From positions 1 through 64,000 of the forward strand of contig NZ_AFGF01000050.1 of NCBI RefSeq assembly GCF_000219125.1: a DNA stretch of 64,000 nt, read 5' to 3'. Shown one piece after another: positions 17,381 to 26,678 of this stretch; position 1 is the first letter of the stretch; each line of letters begins with the position of its first letter. The notes beneath the pieces are model-generated. The model had not been told where the DNA came from and ran no database searches. It saw only the letters and a list, made by a program, of their open reading frames with translations. Source of the DNA: Acetonema longum DSM 6540 (GTDB lineage: Bacteria > Bacillota > Negativicutes > Sporomusales > Acetonemataceae). The translations under genes were made by a program, and so were the position numbers.

Positions 17381-19507
17381 TTACATGAGCGGGTCCATAG
17401 TCAACGCCGGGTGCCCTTTTTCTTCCAGGAAAGGCAACACCTCATCAATGGCAGTACCGATGCTTTCGTCGGCGATCTTGTCGAGGAAGTCTTCGCCCAA
17501 TCCTTGCTTTTTGGCTTGTTCGATGAAATCGGCCCGGAGATATTCCTTCAGTTCCTTGGGCATCCAGACAATACGGCCCAGGCCGCCGTCAGCCGGAATA
17601 AACTTATTGCTGACAATATAGCGGCGTCCGATGCCCATAAAACCAGGCGACTGCAATCCGCCGCCCACCGAGCCGGCCAGTGTCGAGAAAGACATGCCGC
17701 AGGGAGTGTCGCCGCCAAATTCCCGGGTGGTGATCATGATGCCGTTAGCTTCCGGCAGGATAGCCATAATGGCCTCAAAACAACCGCAGGAAGTCATGGG
17801 GCGGTCCAGGAGAGTATATAAATTCACTTCTTCCAGGGTGTGATGAGAATTGTTGTAGAGATATTCATTCACGTTCTGCCACATACCTTTGACCTCATCC
17901 AGGCAGGTTCCCTTGGCAATAGGCTGATTGGGGCCGGTAGGAGTGATTTCGTTGGATGCCTTGGCATCCAGCCAGCTGACCGCGCCGCACAGTCCCACCC
18001 TCTCAGGCGTCACGATACAGACGTGGTTGGGAGCAAAGGACTGGCAGAGGATGCAGGAGTAGAAGGTATCCACCGATTCGTCGGTCAGTCCTTTCAGGCG
18101 GGCATCCCGGGCGGCGTATTTTTCCCGGGCGATCTTGATATTTTCGTCTACCTTGGCCTGATCAGTATAGATGGTCACCTGGACCCGGTCCACAATGGCC
18201 GGGTAATCCGATTTAAACTTGGCAATCAGGATCTCGCCGATATCGCGGATCTTAAGACCGGCGGCAGCGGCGTTCTTTCCTATGCGGACCCAGGCCAGAT
18301 CCCTTTGAGCCACGTGCCAAAGCCCTTCGCCATAGTTTACGAAATAATGGATGCGGCGTTCCAGCACCCCTTCAAAATCTTCCTGCATTTTCCGGCCATA
18401 GATATTCACCATGATCCCCAGGGGCAGGCGGTCTCCTTCCTTGACATCGGTGATTTCCGGTCCAATCACGGTGATTTTGCCGTCTTCTATGTCATCCGGT
18501 CCCACCATCCGTACCAGCTCAAAGGCGGTCGTCTTGCCGCCGCCAAATTCCAGATAGGTATCGGCCCGGCGAATGGTTTCGCCTTCAAAGGCCGGTCCGA
18601 CAGTAATCGGCACCGGGATATCGACGATTTTAATCTTAATGCCTCTGAGTTCCAGCGCCAGCTTGACCATTTTGTCATAGTCCGGCTCGGAAACAAACCA
18701 GTCAGGAATTTCTTCCACCACCTGGTCGGTGATCACCGGGAAGCCCATGCCGATAGCGCCCAGTTCAGCGGCGACCCGCACTTCATCCAATTCGCCCAAG
18801 GCCAGCACAAAGGCCAGGACCCGGCGAGCCTGATAATCCAGCTGTTGCTGCCTCTGACCGGGTTTGATGCCGCCAAAGGCCAGACCGGCCCGATAGGCAA
18901 AGTTGACAGCATGAATGGCCTGGGTGAAATTACCCAGGGGGAAGGCGATATAGTCAATCCCTAATTTTACGTTTTCTTCCAATAATTGTTCGATAATCTC
19001 ATTGACCAAAAAGATCATCATGCCTTTGGACTGCAGGCTTTTGATCAGTTTGGCCGCCTCTTTCGAACTGCGGGCCTTGCCGATGATGACCGCCACGCCG
19101 GGAATAGTGTTGTCAACCAGGGGCACGCCGAACTTCCGCAGGATAGGGTCAGGCAGAAATCCTGTCCAGGGGGGTGATTCAGGCCTGGCTCCGTGTAAGT
19201 AACGCAGCGCCTCAATGATATCGGCGGCATAATGGGTAGCTTCTCCCGCCATTTTGGCGTTGTCGAAGGTGAGCTCTTCCCGCAGATGGCTGGTGCGAAT
19301 CCGGTTTAGAATCGGCGGCAGGTCTCCCAGCACATTGACCTCTTCCCCGCTTAACGCCGTAATAACCGGTAACCGATAAGCTGTGTCAGGATATTTTACC
19401 GGGGTGTCAGCCCCGTGATCTTTAATGGCTTTTTCCAACAGGATCTGGGCATAACTGGTGGCAATCACCGCTCCTTCATAAGCGGCTTTAAACAATGCGC
19501 TAGACAT
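17381..19507 (-). CDS. acsB: Acetyl-CoA synthase
   Basis: 708 aa subunit that joins CO, the corrinoid-bound methyl group and CoA into acetyl-CoA at the Ni-Ni-4Fe-4S A-cluster. The A-cluster cysteines are all present: C485, C488, C497, C507 and the CGC motif C574/C576. Each is shifted by exactly 21 from the Moorella numbering, which means the N-terminus is about 21 residues shorter with no internal gap. The N-terminal domain that contacts CO dehydrogenase is intact. GGAGGG precedes the ATG. The stop codon abuts palindromic repeat copy 1. Confidence 0.97.
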   Translation of the reverse strand: MSSALFKAAYEGAVIATSYAQILLEKAIKDHGADTPVKYPDTAYRLPVITALSGEEVNVLGDLPPILNRIRTSHLREELTFDNAKMAGEATHYAADIIEALRYLHGARPESPPWTGFLPDPILRKFGVPLVDNTIPGVAVIIGKARSSKEAAKLIKSLQSKGMMIFLVNEIIEQLLEENVKLGIDYIAFPLGNFTQAIHAVNFAYRAGLAFGGIKPGQRQQQLDYQARRVLAFVLALGELDEVRVAAELGAIGMGFPVITDQVVEEIPDWFVSEPDYDKMVKLALELRGIKIKIVDIPVPITVGPAFEGETIRRADTYLEFGGGKTTAFELVRMVGPDDIEDGKITVIGPEITDVKEGDRLPLGIMVNIYGRKMQEDFEGVLERRIHYFVNYGEGLWHVAQRDLAWVRIGKNAAAAGLKIRDIGEILIAKFKSDYPAIVDRVQVTIYTDQAKVDENIKIAREKYAARDARLKGLTDESVDTFYSCILCQSFAPNHVCIVTPERVGLCGAVSWLDAKASNEITPTGPNQPIAKGTCLDEVKGMWQNVNEYLYNNSHHTLEEVNLYTLLDRPMTSCGCFEAIMAILPEANGIMITTREFGGDTPCGMSFSTLAGSVGGGLQSPGFMGIGRRYIVSNKFIPADGGLGRIVWMPKELKEYLRADFIEQAKKQGLGEDFLDKIADESIGTAIDEVLPFLEEKGHPALTMDPLM

Positions 19508-19544
19508 TTACATCCCTCCAGTTTCAACTGTCGTAATTTGTCTT

Positions 19545-21497
19545 CTAGACAACCTGTTCTGTTTGACTATACTTGGCCGCTGCCTCATTGTGAATGCGCA
19601 GCTTCCAGTTCCGTTCATTCAGTGCGGCCAGCAGTTTCTCGCCGGCTTTTTGGTGATCGGTTTCCATGATGAAATGGCCGCCGAACACATCCTTGGCGAT
19701 TTGAGTCACCACCCCATGGACCAGATCGCTGCCGGTCACCGGAGCGATGACTCCGATGTGCACCGGTATGCCCATAGCCACGAACCAGGAGCCAATGGCC
19801 ACGGCTTTTTCCGACATGGGCTCGGGAGCCGAAGCCACAAAGGGGACTTGTGGCGTGTCAACGCCCATTTCATTGGCCATCATGGTCAGCAGGGCCACGG
19901 TGCGGGAGTTATCGACGCAGGAACCCATATGGAAAATCAGCGGCAGTCCGGTTGTCAAATCCGCTTTGGCGTTAAGCCGCCCGATAAAGGCTTTCAGCCC
20001 GGGTCCGGCATAGGCTTCCACCGCCTCAGGCGTTAAGAGGCCGTTCATGGCGTAAGCCTGACCGGCGCAGCCGGTCGCAATCATGAATACGTCATTGGCC
20101 GCCATCTGTTTGGCAATTTCCAGATGATTTTCGTTATGGGTGCCCTTCAGGTTATTGCAGCCGGCAAACAGTGCTACGCCCTTGATTTCACCGGCCTTGA
20201 TAGCGTCGGTTAATACGCTGATGGGACGATCCGGATTGATTTTAGAGAAAATATCCAGGATGGCTTCCAGGCTAAACCCGGCTATGACTTTGTTTTTCAG
20301 GTCCGGCCGTTCAATCTTTTTGGCATCCCGCAGTTTATAGGTATCAATGGCCAGACGGATAATCGCCTTAGCGCTCTCGGCGGCGTGCTCCTCATCAAAC
20401 TCATAATGATAGGCGCCGGGAATCTTACTGATGGGCATGGTGGTAATGATTTTGGTGTGGAAGCATTCGGCCAGGCTGCGCAGGCTGGGCATGATGCACT
20501 GCACATCCACTACTACCGCATCAACCAGGCCGGTCATGATGGCCAGCTCCTGGGTGGCAAAGTTAGTGGCGATAGCCACGCCGGCCCGCATCAGCACTTC
20601 ATTGCCGGTACAGCAGATGCCGGACAGCTTAATGCCCTTGGCGCCGACGGCTTTGGCCTCATCCTGCATCTGACGGGCCACGTCCACCACCATCTGGCTG
20701 AGCAGCGGATTATGTCCGTGAACGCAGATATTGACCATCTCGGGGTCCAGTACGCCCAGGTTGGCTTCCGATACCGTGGGAGTAGGCGTGCCGAACAGGA
20801 CGTCGGAAAGATCGGTGGCCAGGTACTCGCCGTCCAGGTCTCCCAAGGCAACTTTTAAACCGTTGAAAATGATATTAACCGGATCGCTGTCCACCCCCAT
20901 ATGGGTTTGGTGCAGCAATTCGGCAATAGAGCCATTAATGCTGGACGTCATAATCGTAGTGTCCTTAAACTTTTTTCTTCTTCCTTCGGTCAGAGTAGTC
21001 TCAAGCCAGGTGCAAGGCGAACTGTCCAGACGGCCGAAGTCCAGCAAAGCGGCGCTGGCTACTTCTTTCGCCACCTCGTTGACCGGTTTGCCTTCAGTGG
21101 CAATCCCGATGCGTTGCGCGACTTTCATCAGTTTGGCGGTATCATTGATCTTATAGTCCTTGGCATGGCCCTCGGCCACGTGCAGTACGGTGGTAGCAAT
21201 GTGCCGTCCGTGATCGGAGTGGGCGGCCGCCCCGCCGGCAATAAGCCGCACGGTGTTGCGGGCTACAATCGTATAATCCGCCGCCCCGCAGATCCCCTTA
21301 TTGGCTCCCGGCTTTTTGGGAATAATCCGGCATGGCCCCTGCATGCAAATCCGGCAGCAAATTCCGGTATTGCCGAAGGCGCAACGAGGTTCTTGGGCTT
21401 TGGCCCGCTCAAATGTGGTCAGATAGCCAATTTTCTTGGCTTTTCCCAGCATTTCCCGCGCGGCGGGGTCTACAGTGCTTTTTTCAAATTCTGACAT
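19545..21497 (-). CDS. acsA: Carbon monoxide dehydrogenase catalytic subunit
   Basis: 650 aa Ni-Fe CO dehydrogenase that reduces CO2 to CO for the acetyl-CoA synthase. The N-terminal D- and B-cluster cysteines are in CAFGNTGICCRICMQGPC, and the C-cluster ligands are in HGHNPLL, GICCTGNE, AGCNN, TGCAGQ and GSCVDNSR. It lies 37 nt before acsB, is preceded by GGAGGTAGGAG, and has a palindromic operator candidate at 21532-21549. The gene next upstream is cooC, in keeping with nickel loading of this enzyme. Confidence 0.97.
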   Translation of the reverse strand: MSEFEKSTVDPAAREMLGKAKKIGYLTTFERAKAQEPRCAFGNTGICCRICMQGPCRIIPKKPGANKGICGAADYTIVARNTVRLIAGGAAAHSDHGRHIATTVLHVAEGHAKDYKINDTAKLMKVAQRIGIATEGKPVNEVAKEVASAALLDFGRLDSSPCTWLETTLTEGRRKKFKDTTIMTSSINGSIAELLHQTHMGVDSDPVNIIFNGLKVALGDLDGEYLATDLSDVLFGTPTPTVSEANLGVLDPEMVNICVHGHNPLLSQMVVDVARQMQDEAKAVGAKGIKLSGICCTGNEVLMRAGVAIATNFATQELAIMTGLVDAVVVDVQCIMPSLRSLAECFHTKIITTMPISKIPGAYHYEFDEEHAAESAKAIIRLAIDTYKLRDAKKIERPDLKNKVIAGFSLEAILDIFSKINPDRPISVLTDAIKAGEIKGVALFAGCNNLKGTHNENHLEIAKQMAANDVFMIATGCAGQAYAMNGLLTPEAVEAYAGPGLKAFIGRLNAKADLTTGLPLIFHMGSCVDNSRTVALLTMMANEMGVDTPQVPFVASAPEPMSEKAVAIGSWFVAMGIPVHIGVIAPVTGSDLVHGVVTQIAKDVFGGHFIMETDHQKAGEKLLAALNERNWKLRIHNEAAAKYSQTEQVV

Positions 21498-21531
21498 TCT
21501 CCTACCTCCCTGTCTTTTTAAGATATATTTT

Positions 21532-21549
21532 TTTAGATATATATCTAAA
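21532..21549. promoter_or_regulatory. AT-rich palindrome upstream of acsA
   Basis: Perfect 18-bp palindrome (TTTAGATAT / ATATCTAAA) 35 nt upstream of the acsA start, between repeat copy 2 and the ribosome site. The half-site AGATATAT resembles those upstream of the DUF3786 gene (23277) and folD (26296). It is a candidate operator for a C1-pathway regulator. Confidence 0.45.
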
Positions 21550-21583
21550 CAACCGTTGCAAATCCATCTCCGTCCTATAGCCG

Positions 21584-21707
21584 GGACCGTTCAAAAAGGT
21601 CCAGATGCTAGGAAGGACGAGGAAGCGCGTGAGACTGTACGTTCGCAGGGTACGTCGAACGCGCTCCCGCAGGACTGACAACGCAGATGGGCCTTTTTCA
21701 ACGGTCC
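21584..21707. repeat. Interspersed palindromic repeat, copy 2
   Basis: 124 bp bounded by GGACCGTT / AACGGTCC with inner AAAAAGGTCCAGATGC and GCAGATGGGCCTTTTT. Its first base on the minus strand follows the cooC stop codon (21708-21710) directly. The loop half differs from copy 1 but stays self-complementary (TACGTTCG / CGAACG). Confidence 0.9.
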
Positions 21708-22469
21708 TCAACAATCGCTGAGAATGTAATGGTAAATCCTCTGCATTTCAGCCCCGATGGGCCGGCTGCTGTCAGGTACATCCACCGGACCGGCCATGGC
21801 CGCTTCCGGCACCGACTCGTCAAAGGGCAACAGGCCGATCAACCCGCCTGACGGAAACTGATCCTGCAAAAAGGCGGCTTCTTTGGATTGGCGAATCTTG
21901 TTGCCGATAAACCGGATCTTTTTTACCTCCAGGTCATCGGCCAGATTTTTTACAACTTTGGCGGTTTGCACACTGTTCTTAGTAGGTTCAGTCACCACCA
22001 GCATGACATCGACACCCCGGGATGTTCCCCGGGTCAGATGTTCGATACCGGCGCCCATATCCAGGACAACTACGTCTTGCTGCCCCAGCAAAAGCGCATC
22101 CACGATGGCGCGCAAAAAGGAATTTTCCCGGCAATAGCAAGCCGAGCCGCCTTGTTTTACGCCTCCCATGCGCAGAAACCGGATATTGCCAAGCTGTATG
22201 CTGTAAGAATCAAGGATATCATCCACCTGAGGATTCAGCGTGTAAAAGGCGCCGCCGCCGCTGCGCTCGGCAATGACCTGCTGCATTTCGATCATGGGTT
22301 TAACCCGGGCCAATACATCGTCGGCCAGGCCGATGGCGCTACCCAAACTGGCGTCCGGATCGGCATCCACCGCATAGACCTTGTAGCCGTTTTGAGCGAA
22401 CATTCTGGCCAGATTGGCCGCCACCATGGTCTTACCTACGCCGCCCTTGCCTGACACTGCAATTTTCAT
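21708..22469 (-). CDS. cooC: CooC-type CO dehydrogenase nickel-insertion ATPase
   Basis: 253 aa MinD-family ATPase, Walker A GKGGVGKT near residue 8 and metal-binding SACYCREN cysteines. CooC binds Ni as a dimer and drives its insertion into the C-cluster of CO dehydrogenase. It lies directly upstream of acsA in the same direction, separated only by palindromic repeat copy 2 and a palindromic operator candidate. It is clearly distinct in sequence from the second CooC-like protein at 13184-13936. Confidence 0.92.
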   Translation of the reverse strand: MKIAVSGKGGVGKTMVAANLARMFAQNGYKVYAVDADPDASLGSAIGLADDVLARVKPMIEMQQVIAERSGGGAFYTLNPQVDDILDSYSIQLGNIRFLRMGGVKQGGSACYCRENSFLRAIVDALLLGQQDVVVLDMGAGIEHLTRGTSRGVDVMLVVTEPTKNSVQTAKVVKNLADDLEVKKIRFIGNKIRQSKEAAFLQDQFPSGGLIGLLPFDESVPEAAMAGPVDVPDSSRPIGAEMQRIYHYILSDC

Positions 22470-22556
22470 AACTTTTCCCCCTTCTTTGTATATTTAATAT
22501 ATTTTCTATGTTCTGTCTATTCTTGGCGAGCGGCTGCCTGTAAAAATCATCCCGGC

Positions 22557-23240
22557 TTATGTAGCCGCAGAGGGGTTGCTGCTTTTGCCGTTTTTTACTG
22601 TCTTCGCCAGCTGACTCACCCCATACCCGGCCGCCACGATCAAATCTTCGGTGGGCAGATAAAAGGGAGCCGTAGCATCAAACAACACGGTAGCCCGCGG
22701 CGGAAATTCTTCATCGCCGGCCCACAGGGCGTAAGTGACCGGCAATCGGGGCAAAAGATTGAACCGGATGCCGTAATCGCCGCAATCTACCGCAATACCG
22801 CCCAAGGACAACCCGGCCTGAGTCAGGAGTTGGGGCTGACGCCCGAAAACGCCGGTCAGATAATTGACAACCCGTTTGTTAAACGGCTCCAGATAAATCA
22901 TACCCGCCGAGGGAATTTCCTTAAAGGAGATCCAGCGGTGAGCCAGAGGCTGCCCACCGGCCCGAGTCAAATAGTGCAGGATGACGATTTTTACCGTAAT
23001 AGGTACCGGGTCTCCACCCCTCTCGGAGATAATCTCACCGGAGGGAAAATGTACGTTATAATTTTCACTTATATAATGAACTAAAAAACTACTGCTGCCG
23101 TCATCCCAGCTGCTGCCACTGCTAGCCGCCATATCCAGCGGATTCCAGCGTCGGAAAGCTTCACAAGCCTTTCCGTAAGCCGCGTGATAGGCCTGGCGCA
23201 GGTTATCCGCATCCGGCAGCGAATAAGTCACCTGCTGCAT
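22557..23240 (-). CDS. DUF3786 protein in the acs cluster
   Basis: 227 aa soluble protein of the DUF3786 family; function not established. It is rich in aromatic and proline residues, with GLSLGGIAVDCGDYG and a conserved-looking LPRLPVTYALWAGDEEFPPR segment. It has no cofactor motif and few cysteines. Family members are found in acetogens and other anaerobes near CO dehydrogenase and corrinoid genes. The start at 23240 has GGGGGG upstream, and a good TATAAT -10 (23264-23269) together with a 20-bp palindrome suggests a regulated promoter here, making this the first gene of the cooC-acsA-acsB transcript. Confidence 0.75.
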   Translation of the reverse strand: MQQVTYSLPDADNLRQAYHAAYGKACEAFRRWNPLDMAASSGSSWDDGSSSFLVHYISENYNVHFPSGEIISERGGDPVPITVKIVILHYLTRAGGQPLAHRWISFKEIPSAGMIYLEPFNKRVVNYLTGVFGRQPQLLTQAGLSLGGIAVDCGDYGIRFNLLPRLPVTYALWAGDEEFPPRATVLFDATAPFYLPTEDLIVAAGYGVSQLAKTVKNGKSSNPSAAT

Positions 23241-23263
23241 CTATGTCCCCCCTTTCCTGATTC

Positions 23264-23296
23264 ATTATATACGAAGATAGATGTATATACATCTAT
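23264..23296 (-). promoter_or_regulatory. Promoter with palindromic operator upstream of DUF3786 gene
   Basis: A TATAAT box (23264-23269) lies about 24 nt before the start codon of the DUF3786 gene. A perfect 20-bp palindrome, ATAGATGTAT / ATACATCTAT (23277-23296), covers the expected -35 region, so a bound protein would replace or block sigma factor contact. The core ATGTATATACATC recurs upstream of folD. Confidence 0.55.
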
Positions 23297-23419
23297 ACAT
23301 GGTTTGCGTAGGAACATCTCCGGGGATGAAACATAGGGTTCCCCCAAAGCAGGGCGGCTGTGCGGCCAGGCCAAGGCCACCCCGCTTTCGGTGATCCAGC
23401 ACTTCTTTAGAAAGTTTTC

Positions 23420-25180
23420 TTAAAACAGACCGCTGACTTTCCCGTTGTTCACATCCACATCAATCCGGCGATAGGCTGGGTCGGAACCGGTTCCCGGCAT
23501 CAGGCTGATGCTGCCGGCCATGGGGCAAAGGAACTTAGCGCCGCCATAGACCAGGACGTCCCGGATGGGCAGCCGCCATCCCTTGGGTATGCCTTTCCAG
23601 GATGGCTCGTGGGACAGGGACAAGTGGGTTTTGACCATCATGGTCGAATAATCGGCATACTTGGGATCGGCTTCGAACTTTTTCGCTTTTTCCGCCGCCA
23701 GAGGTTCCCAGTCTACGCCGTCAGCGCCGTAAACTTCCTTGGCAATAACCTCAACCCGCTGCCGCAGCGGCATTTCCAGGGGATACAGATATTTGAAATC
23801 AACTTCTTCCCTACAGGCATCCATAACGGCATCAGCCAGGTCTAAAGCGCCGTCTCCGCCCTTTAGCCAGTGTTCGGAGACAGCGGCTCTGGCACCCGCC
23901 TGCTCGGCGATCCGTTTGACCAGGGCGTGTTCAGCCTTGGTGTCGGTATAGAAGGAGTTAATGCAAACCACCGGCTTGATACCGGACTTCTTGATCACAT
24001 TGATCAAATGGACCATATTCTCGCAGCCCTTTTCCAGCAGTTGCAGGTTTTCCTTGGTATACTCTTCGGGCAGAGGACGGCCCGGCACTACAGCGGGTCC
24101 GCCGCCGTGCATTTTCAGCGCGCGGACTGTAGCCACCAATACTGAAACATTGGGTTTCAATCCGCTCAGGCGGCACTTTACGTTCCAGAATTTTTCAAAC
24201 CCGATATCCGCGGCAAACCCGGATTCCGTAACATGATAATCAAAACATTTCAACCCGATGCGGTCGGCAATAATTGAGGACTGACCGATGGCGATGTTGG
24301 CAAAAGGCCCGGCGTGAACGAAGCAAGGCTGCCGTTCCACGGTGCTGCACAGGCTCGGATTGATGGTATTGCGCATCCAGGCGGCGACAGCACCGTCTAC
24401 TTCCAGGTCAGCGGCGGTAACCGGCTTGCCCTGTTTATCATAAGCCACTACGATGTGCTTAACCCGCTCCCGCATATCCGCCAGGTCTTTAGCCACAGCC
24501 AGGATGGCCATCAACTCGGAGGACACGGCAATACCAAACTTGGATTGCATCAAAAAACCGTCGTTTTTGCCGCCAAGGCCGATGGTGATGTTGCGCAGGC
24601 CCTGGGCGCAAAAATCAATGACCCAGCCCATTTCAACTTTTTTCGGGTCAATATCCAGCCGCTTCAGGCCCCGTTTGGCCAGCTCGGCGTCAGTGTAATT
24701 GGCTTCATGCTGCATTCTGGCATTCAGGGCAACCATCATCAGGTTATGGGAGTTCATAATATCATTGATATCTCCGGTCAGTCCCAGAGAAAACTCGGTC
24801 ATCGGGATTAACAATGCATTGCCGCCGCCAGCGGCCGTACCTTTAACGTTCATAGTCGGCCCGCCGGAAGGCTGCCTGAGGGCGCCGCCTACATTGGCGC
24901 CGCGCTTGCCCAGACCTTCCATGATGCCTAAGGAGGTGGTGGATTTGCCTTCTCCCAGCGGAGTGGGAGTAATGGCGGTGACCTCGATATATTTTCCATT
25001 GGGTTTGTCTTTCAGACGATCAATGACCTTCAGAAAATCCACTTTCGGCGTCTTGCCGTGGGGGATGAGCTCATCCTTTTGCAAACCCAGCATTTCCTGG
25101 TATTCTTCCGGGGTCGGCAGATTCTTTTCCGCCTCTTCCGCAATCTGCCAGTCCTTCATTACCGTAGGGTTCCATACCAT
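23420..25180 (-). CDS. fhs: Formate--tetrahydrofolate ligase
   Basis: 586 aa; forms 10-formyl-THF from formate, THF and ATP, the second step of the methyl branch. The P-loop [11 protein letters not shown] lies near residue 72 and the folate-site segments ([26 protein letters not shown]) are intact. It is about 30 residues longer than the ~556-aa norm because of an N-terminal extension. The ATG at 25180 has GAGGAGG upstream. It is separated from folD by palindromic repeat copy 3. Confidence 0.95.
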   Translation of the reverse strand: MVWNPTVMKDWQIAEEAEKNLPTPEEYQEMLGLQKDELIPHGKTPKVDFLKVIDRLKDKPNGKYIEVTAITPTPLGEGKSTTSLGIMEGLGKRGANVGGALRQPSGGPTMNVKGTAAGGGNALLIPMTEFSLGLTGDINDIMNSHNLMMVALNARMQHEANYTDAELAKRGLKRLDIDPKKVEMGWVIDFCAQGLRNITIGLGGKNDGFLMQSKFGIAVSSELMAILAVAKDLADMRERVKHIVVAYDKQGKPVTAADLEVDGAVAAWMRNTINPSLCSTVERQPCFVHAGPFANIAIGQSSIIADRIGLKCFDYHVTESGFAADIGFEKFWNVKCRLSGLKPNVSVLVATVRALKMHGGGPAVVPGRPLPEEYTKENLQLLEKGCENMVHLINVIKKSGIKPVVCINSFYTDTKAEHALVKRIAEQAGARAAVSEHWLKGGDGALDLADAVMDACREEVDFKYLYPLEMPLRQRVEVIAKEVYGADGVDWEPLAAEKAKKFEADPKYADYSTMMVKTHLSLSHEPSWKGIPKGWRLPIRDVLVYGGAKFLCPMAGSISLMPGTGSDPAYRRIDVDVNNGKVSGLF

Positions 25181-25260
25181 AAATCTAGGCCTCCTCGTGT
25201 TTTTGTATATTCTGGAGATGTTTCAATAAGAAATACTCCATCTGCCACCGCCTCGCACCC

Positions 25261-25383
25261 GAGACCGTTCAAAAAGGCCCAGATGCAAGGAACGACGAGA
25301 ACCGCAGCGGAGGCGTACTGGAGGTACGTCGGAGCGAAGGATCGCAGGAGTGACGCCGCAGATGGGCTTTTTTCAACGGTCTC
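25261..25383. repeat. Interspersed palindromic repeat, copy 3
   Basis: 123 bp bounded by GAGACCGTT / AACGGTCTC with inner AAAAAGGCCCAGATGC and GCAGATGGGCTTTTTT. The repeat supplies the last codons and the TGA stop of folD (25373-25375). The central part again folds (GGCGTAC / GTACGTC) although its sequence differs from copies 1 and 2. Confidence 0.9.
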
Positions 25384-26230
25384 CCAGCTGCAATTGGGCG
25401 GCTTTCACTGTATTATGCAGCAGCATGGCAATGGTCAGAGGCCCTACGCCGCCGGGCACAGGAGTAATATAGCCGGCCACCTCTTTGACTTCATCAAATT
25501 TTACGTCTCCTACCAGTTTATCGCCTACCCGGTTAATGCCCACATCGATCACTGCGGCGCCAGGTTTAACCATGTCTTTGGTGACAAATTCCGGTTTGCC
25601 GACAGCAGCCACGAAAATATCCCCTTGCCGGGTCACGCTGGCCAGATCCTGGGTTTTGGAGTGACAAACAGTGACTGTAGCATTGCGGGACAATAGCAGC
25701 ATAGCCATAGGCTTGCCGACAATATTGCTGCGGCCCAGGACGACCGCTTGTTTACCTTCGATGGAGATACCGCTGATCTCCAGCATTTTTACGATCCCAT
25801 AAGGTGTACAGGGGACCAACCATTCCTTGCCGACAGTCAGATTGCCCACATTCACCGGATGGAAGCCATCCACATCTTTTTTCGGGGAGATTTGCTCCAG
25901 AACCTTTTCCGCATTAATATGTTTGGGTACGGGAAGCTGCACCAAGATGCCGTTGACCTTCGGATCTCCGTTCAGCCGGTCAATTTCTTGCAGAAGCTGC
26001 GCCTCGGCTATGTCTGCAGGCAGACGGACCACTTCGGAGGCAATTCCCAGTTCAGCACAGGCTTTGTGTTTACGGTTTACGTATACTTTCGACGCCGGAT
26101 CTTCACCCACAATGATGACGGTCAGACCGGGCCTGACGCCATGCTTTGCCTGAAATGTCTCAACCTCCTTTTTTACAGTCTCGGTCAGTCTCGCCGCAAT
26201 CTTGACCCCATCCAATAACTGCGCCGGCAT
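25373..26230 (-). CDS. folD: Methylene-THF dehydrogenase / methenyl-THF cyclohydrolase
   Basis: 285 aa bifunctional enzyme converting 10-formyl-THF through methenyl-THF to 5,10-methylene-THF. It shows YVNRKHKAC with the catalytic lysine, QLPVPKHI, the nucleotide-binding GRSNIVGKP and PVPGGVGPLTIAML. The C-terminus LGDR and stop are encoded by palindromic repeat copy 3, so the insertion appears to have replaced or trimmed the original tail. Upstream (26231-26678) is a 450-bp AT-rich control region. It is likely the first gene of the folD-fhs transcript. Confidence 0.95.
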   Translation of the reverse strand: MPAQLLDGVKIAARLTETVKKEVETFQAKHGVRPGLTVIIVGEDPASKVYVNRKHKACAELGIASEVVRLPADIAEAQLLQEIDRLNGDPKVNGILVQLPVPKHINAEKVLEQISPKKDVDGFHPVNVGNLTVGKEWLVPCTPYGIVKMLEISGISIEGKQAVVLGRSNIVGKPMAMLLLSRNATVTVCHSKTQDLASVTRQGDIFVAAVGKPEFVTKDMVKPGAAVIDVGINRVGDKLVGDVKFDEVKEVAGYITPVPGGVGPLTIAMLLHNTVKAAQLQLGDR

Positions 26231-26678
26231 ATCTCTCGACTCCTTTCACCTTCTTTTTTCTCTTTGCCTTCATAATATACTTAAAATAAGTATATATGTA
26301 TATACATCATTACATCAATACAAATATGTAAAAATAGTGAATATCTTTTTCTGATTATCATGTTTAATCAGAAAATTTCGTCTGTTTTCTTGAAATATCC
26401 GGTTTAGCCGTTATCAGTGAATAATTAACGGCCTTCACCTGCAAAATCCCTTCTTTCTTATATATATGTGAAAAGTTTCTCATTATAATATATCTTCGCG
26501 CTCAAATTGGAAATTCCTACTTCTGTTCATTTTTTAAAAAATTTTTTATTAAGTTCTGTAGGAATGGGATTCCAGACATTGTACAACAGGCAGTGACCTA
26601 TTTCGGTATAAAGAAACAAGGGCCAAGCCAGTTCCTCGTCTTGGAACAAGCGGCCCCGACATACTCAAATCGTCTCTG
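26231..26678 (-). promoter_or_regulatory. AT-rich control region upstream of folD
   Basis: No gene is seen in this 450-bp stretch. It holds a 12-bp palindrome ATGTATATACAT at 26296-26307 (identical core to the DUF3786 promoter site), lying in the spacer of a possible promoter (TTGATG, 18 nt, TATACT on the minus strand). Further upstream is a perfect 11-bp inverted repeat TTTTCTGATTA / TAATCAGAAAA at 26347-26375. Both are candidate operators for the folD-fhs unit. Confidence 0.45.
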
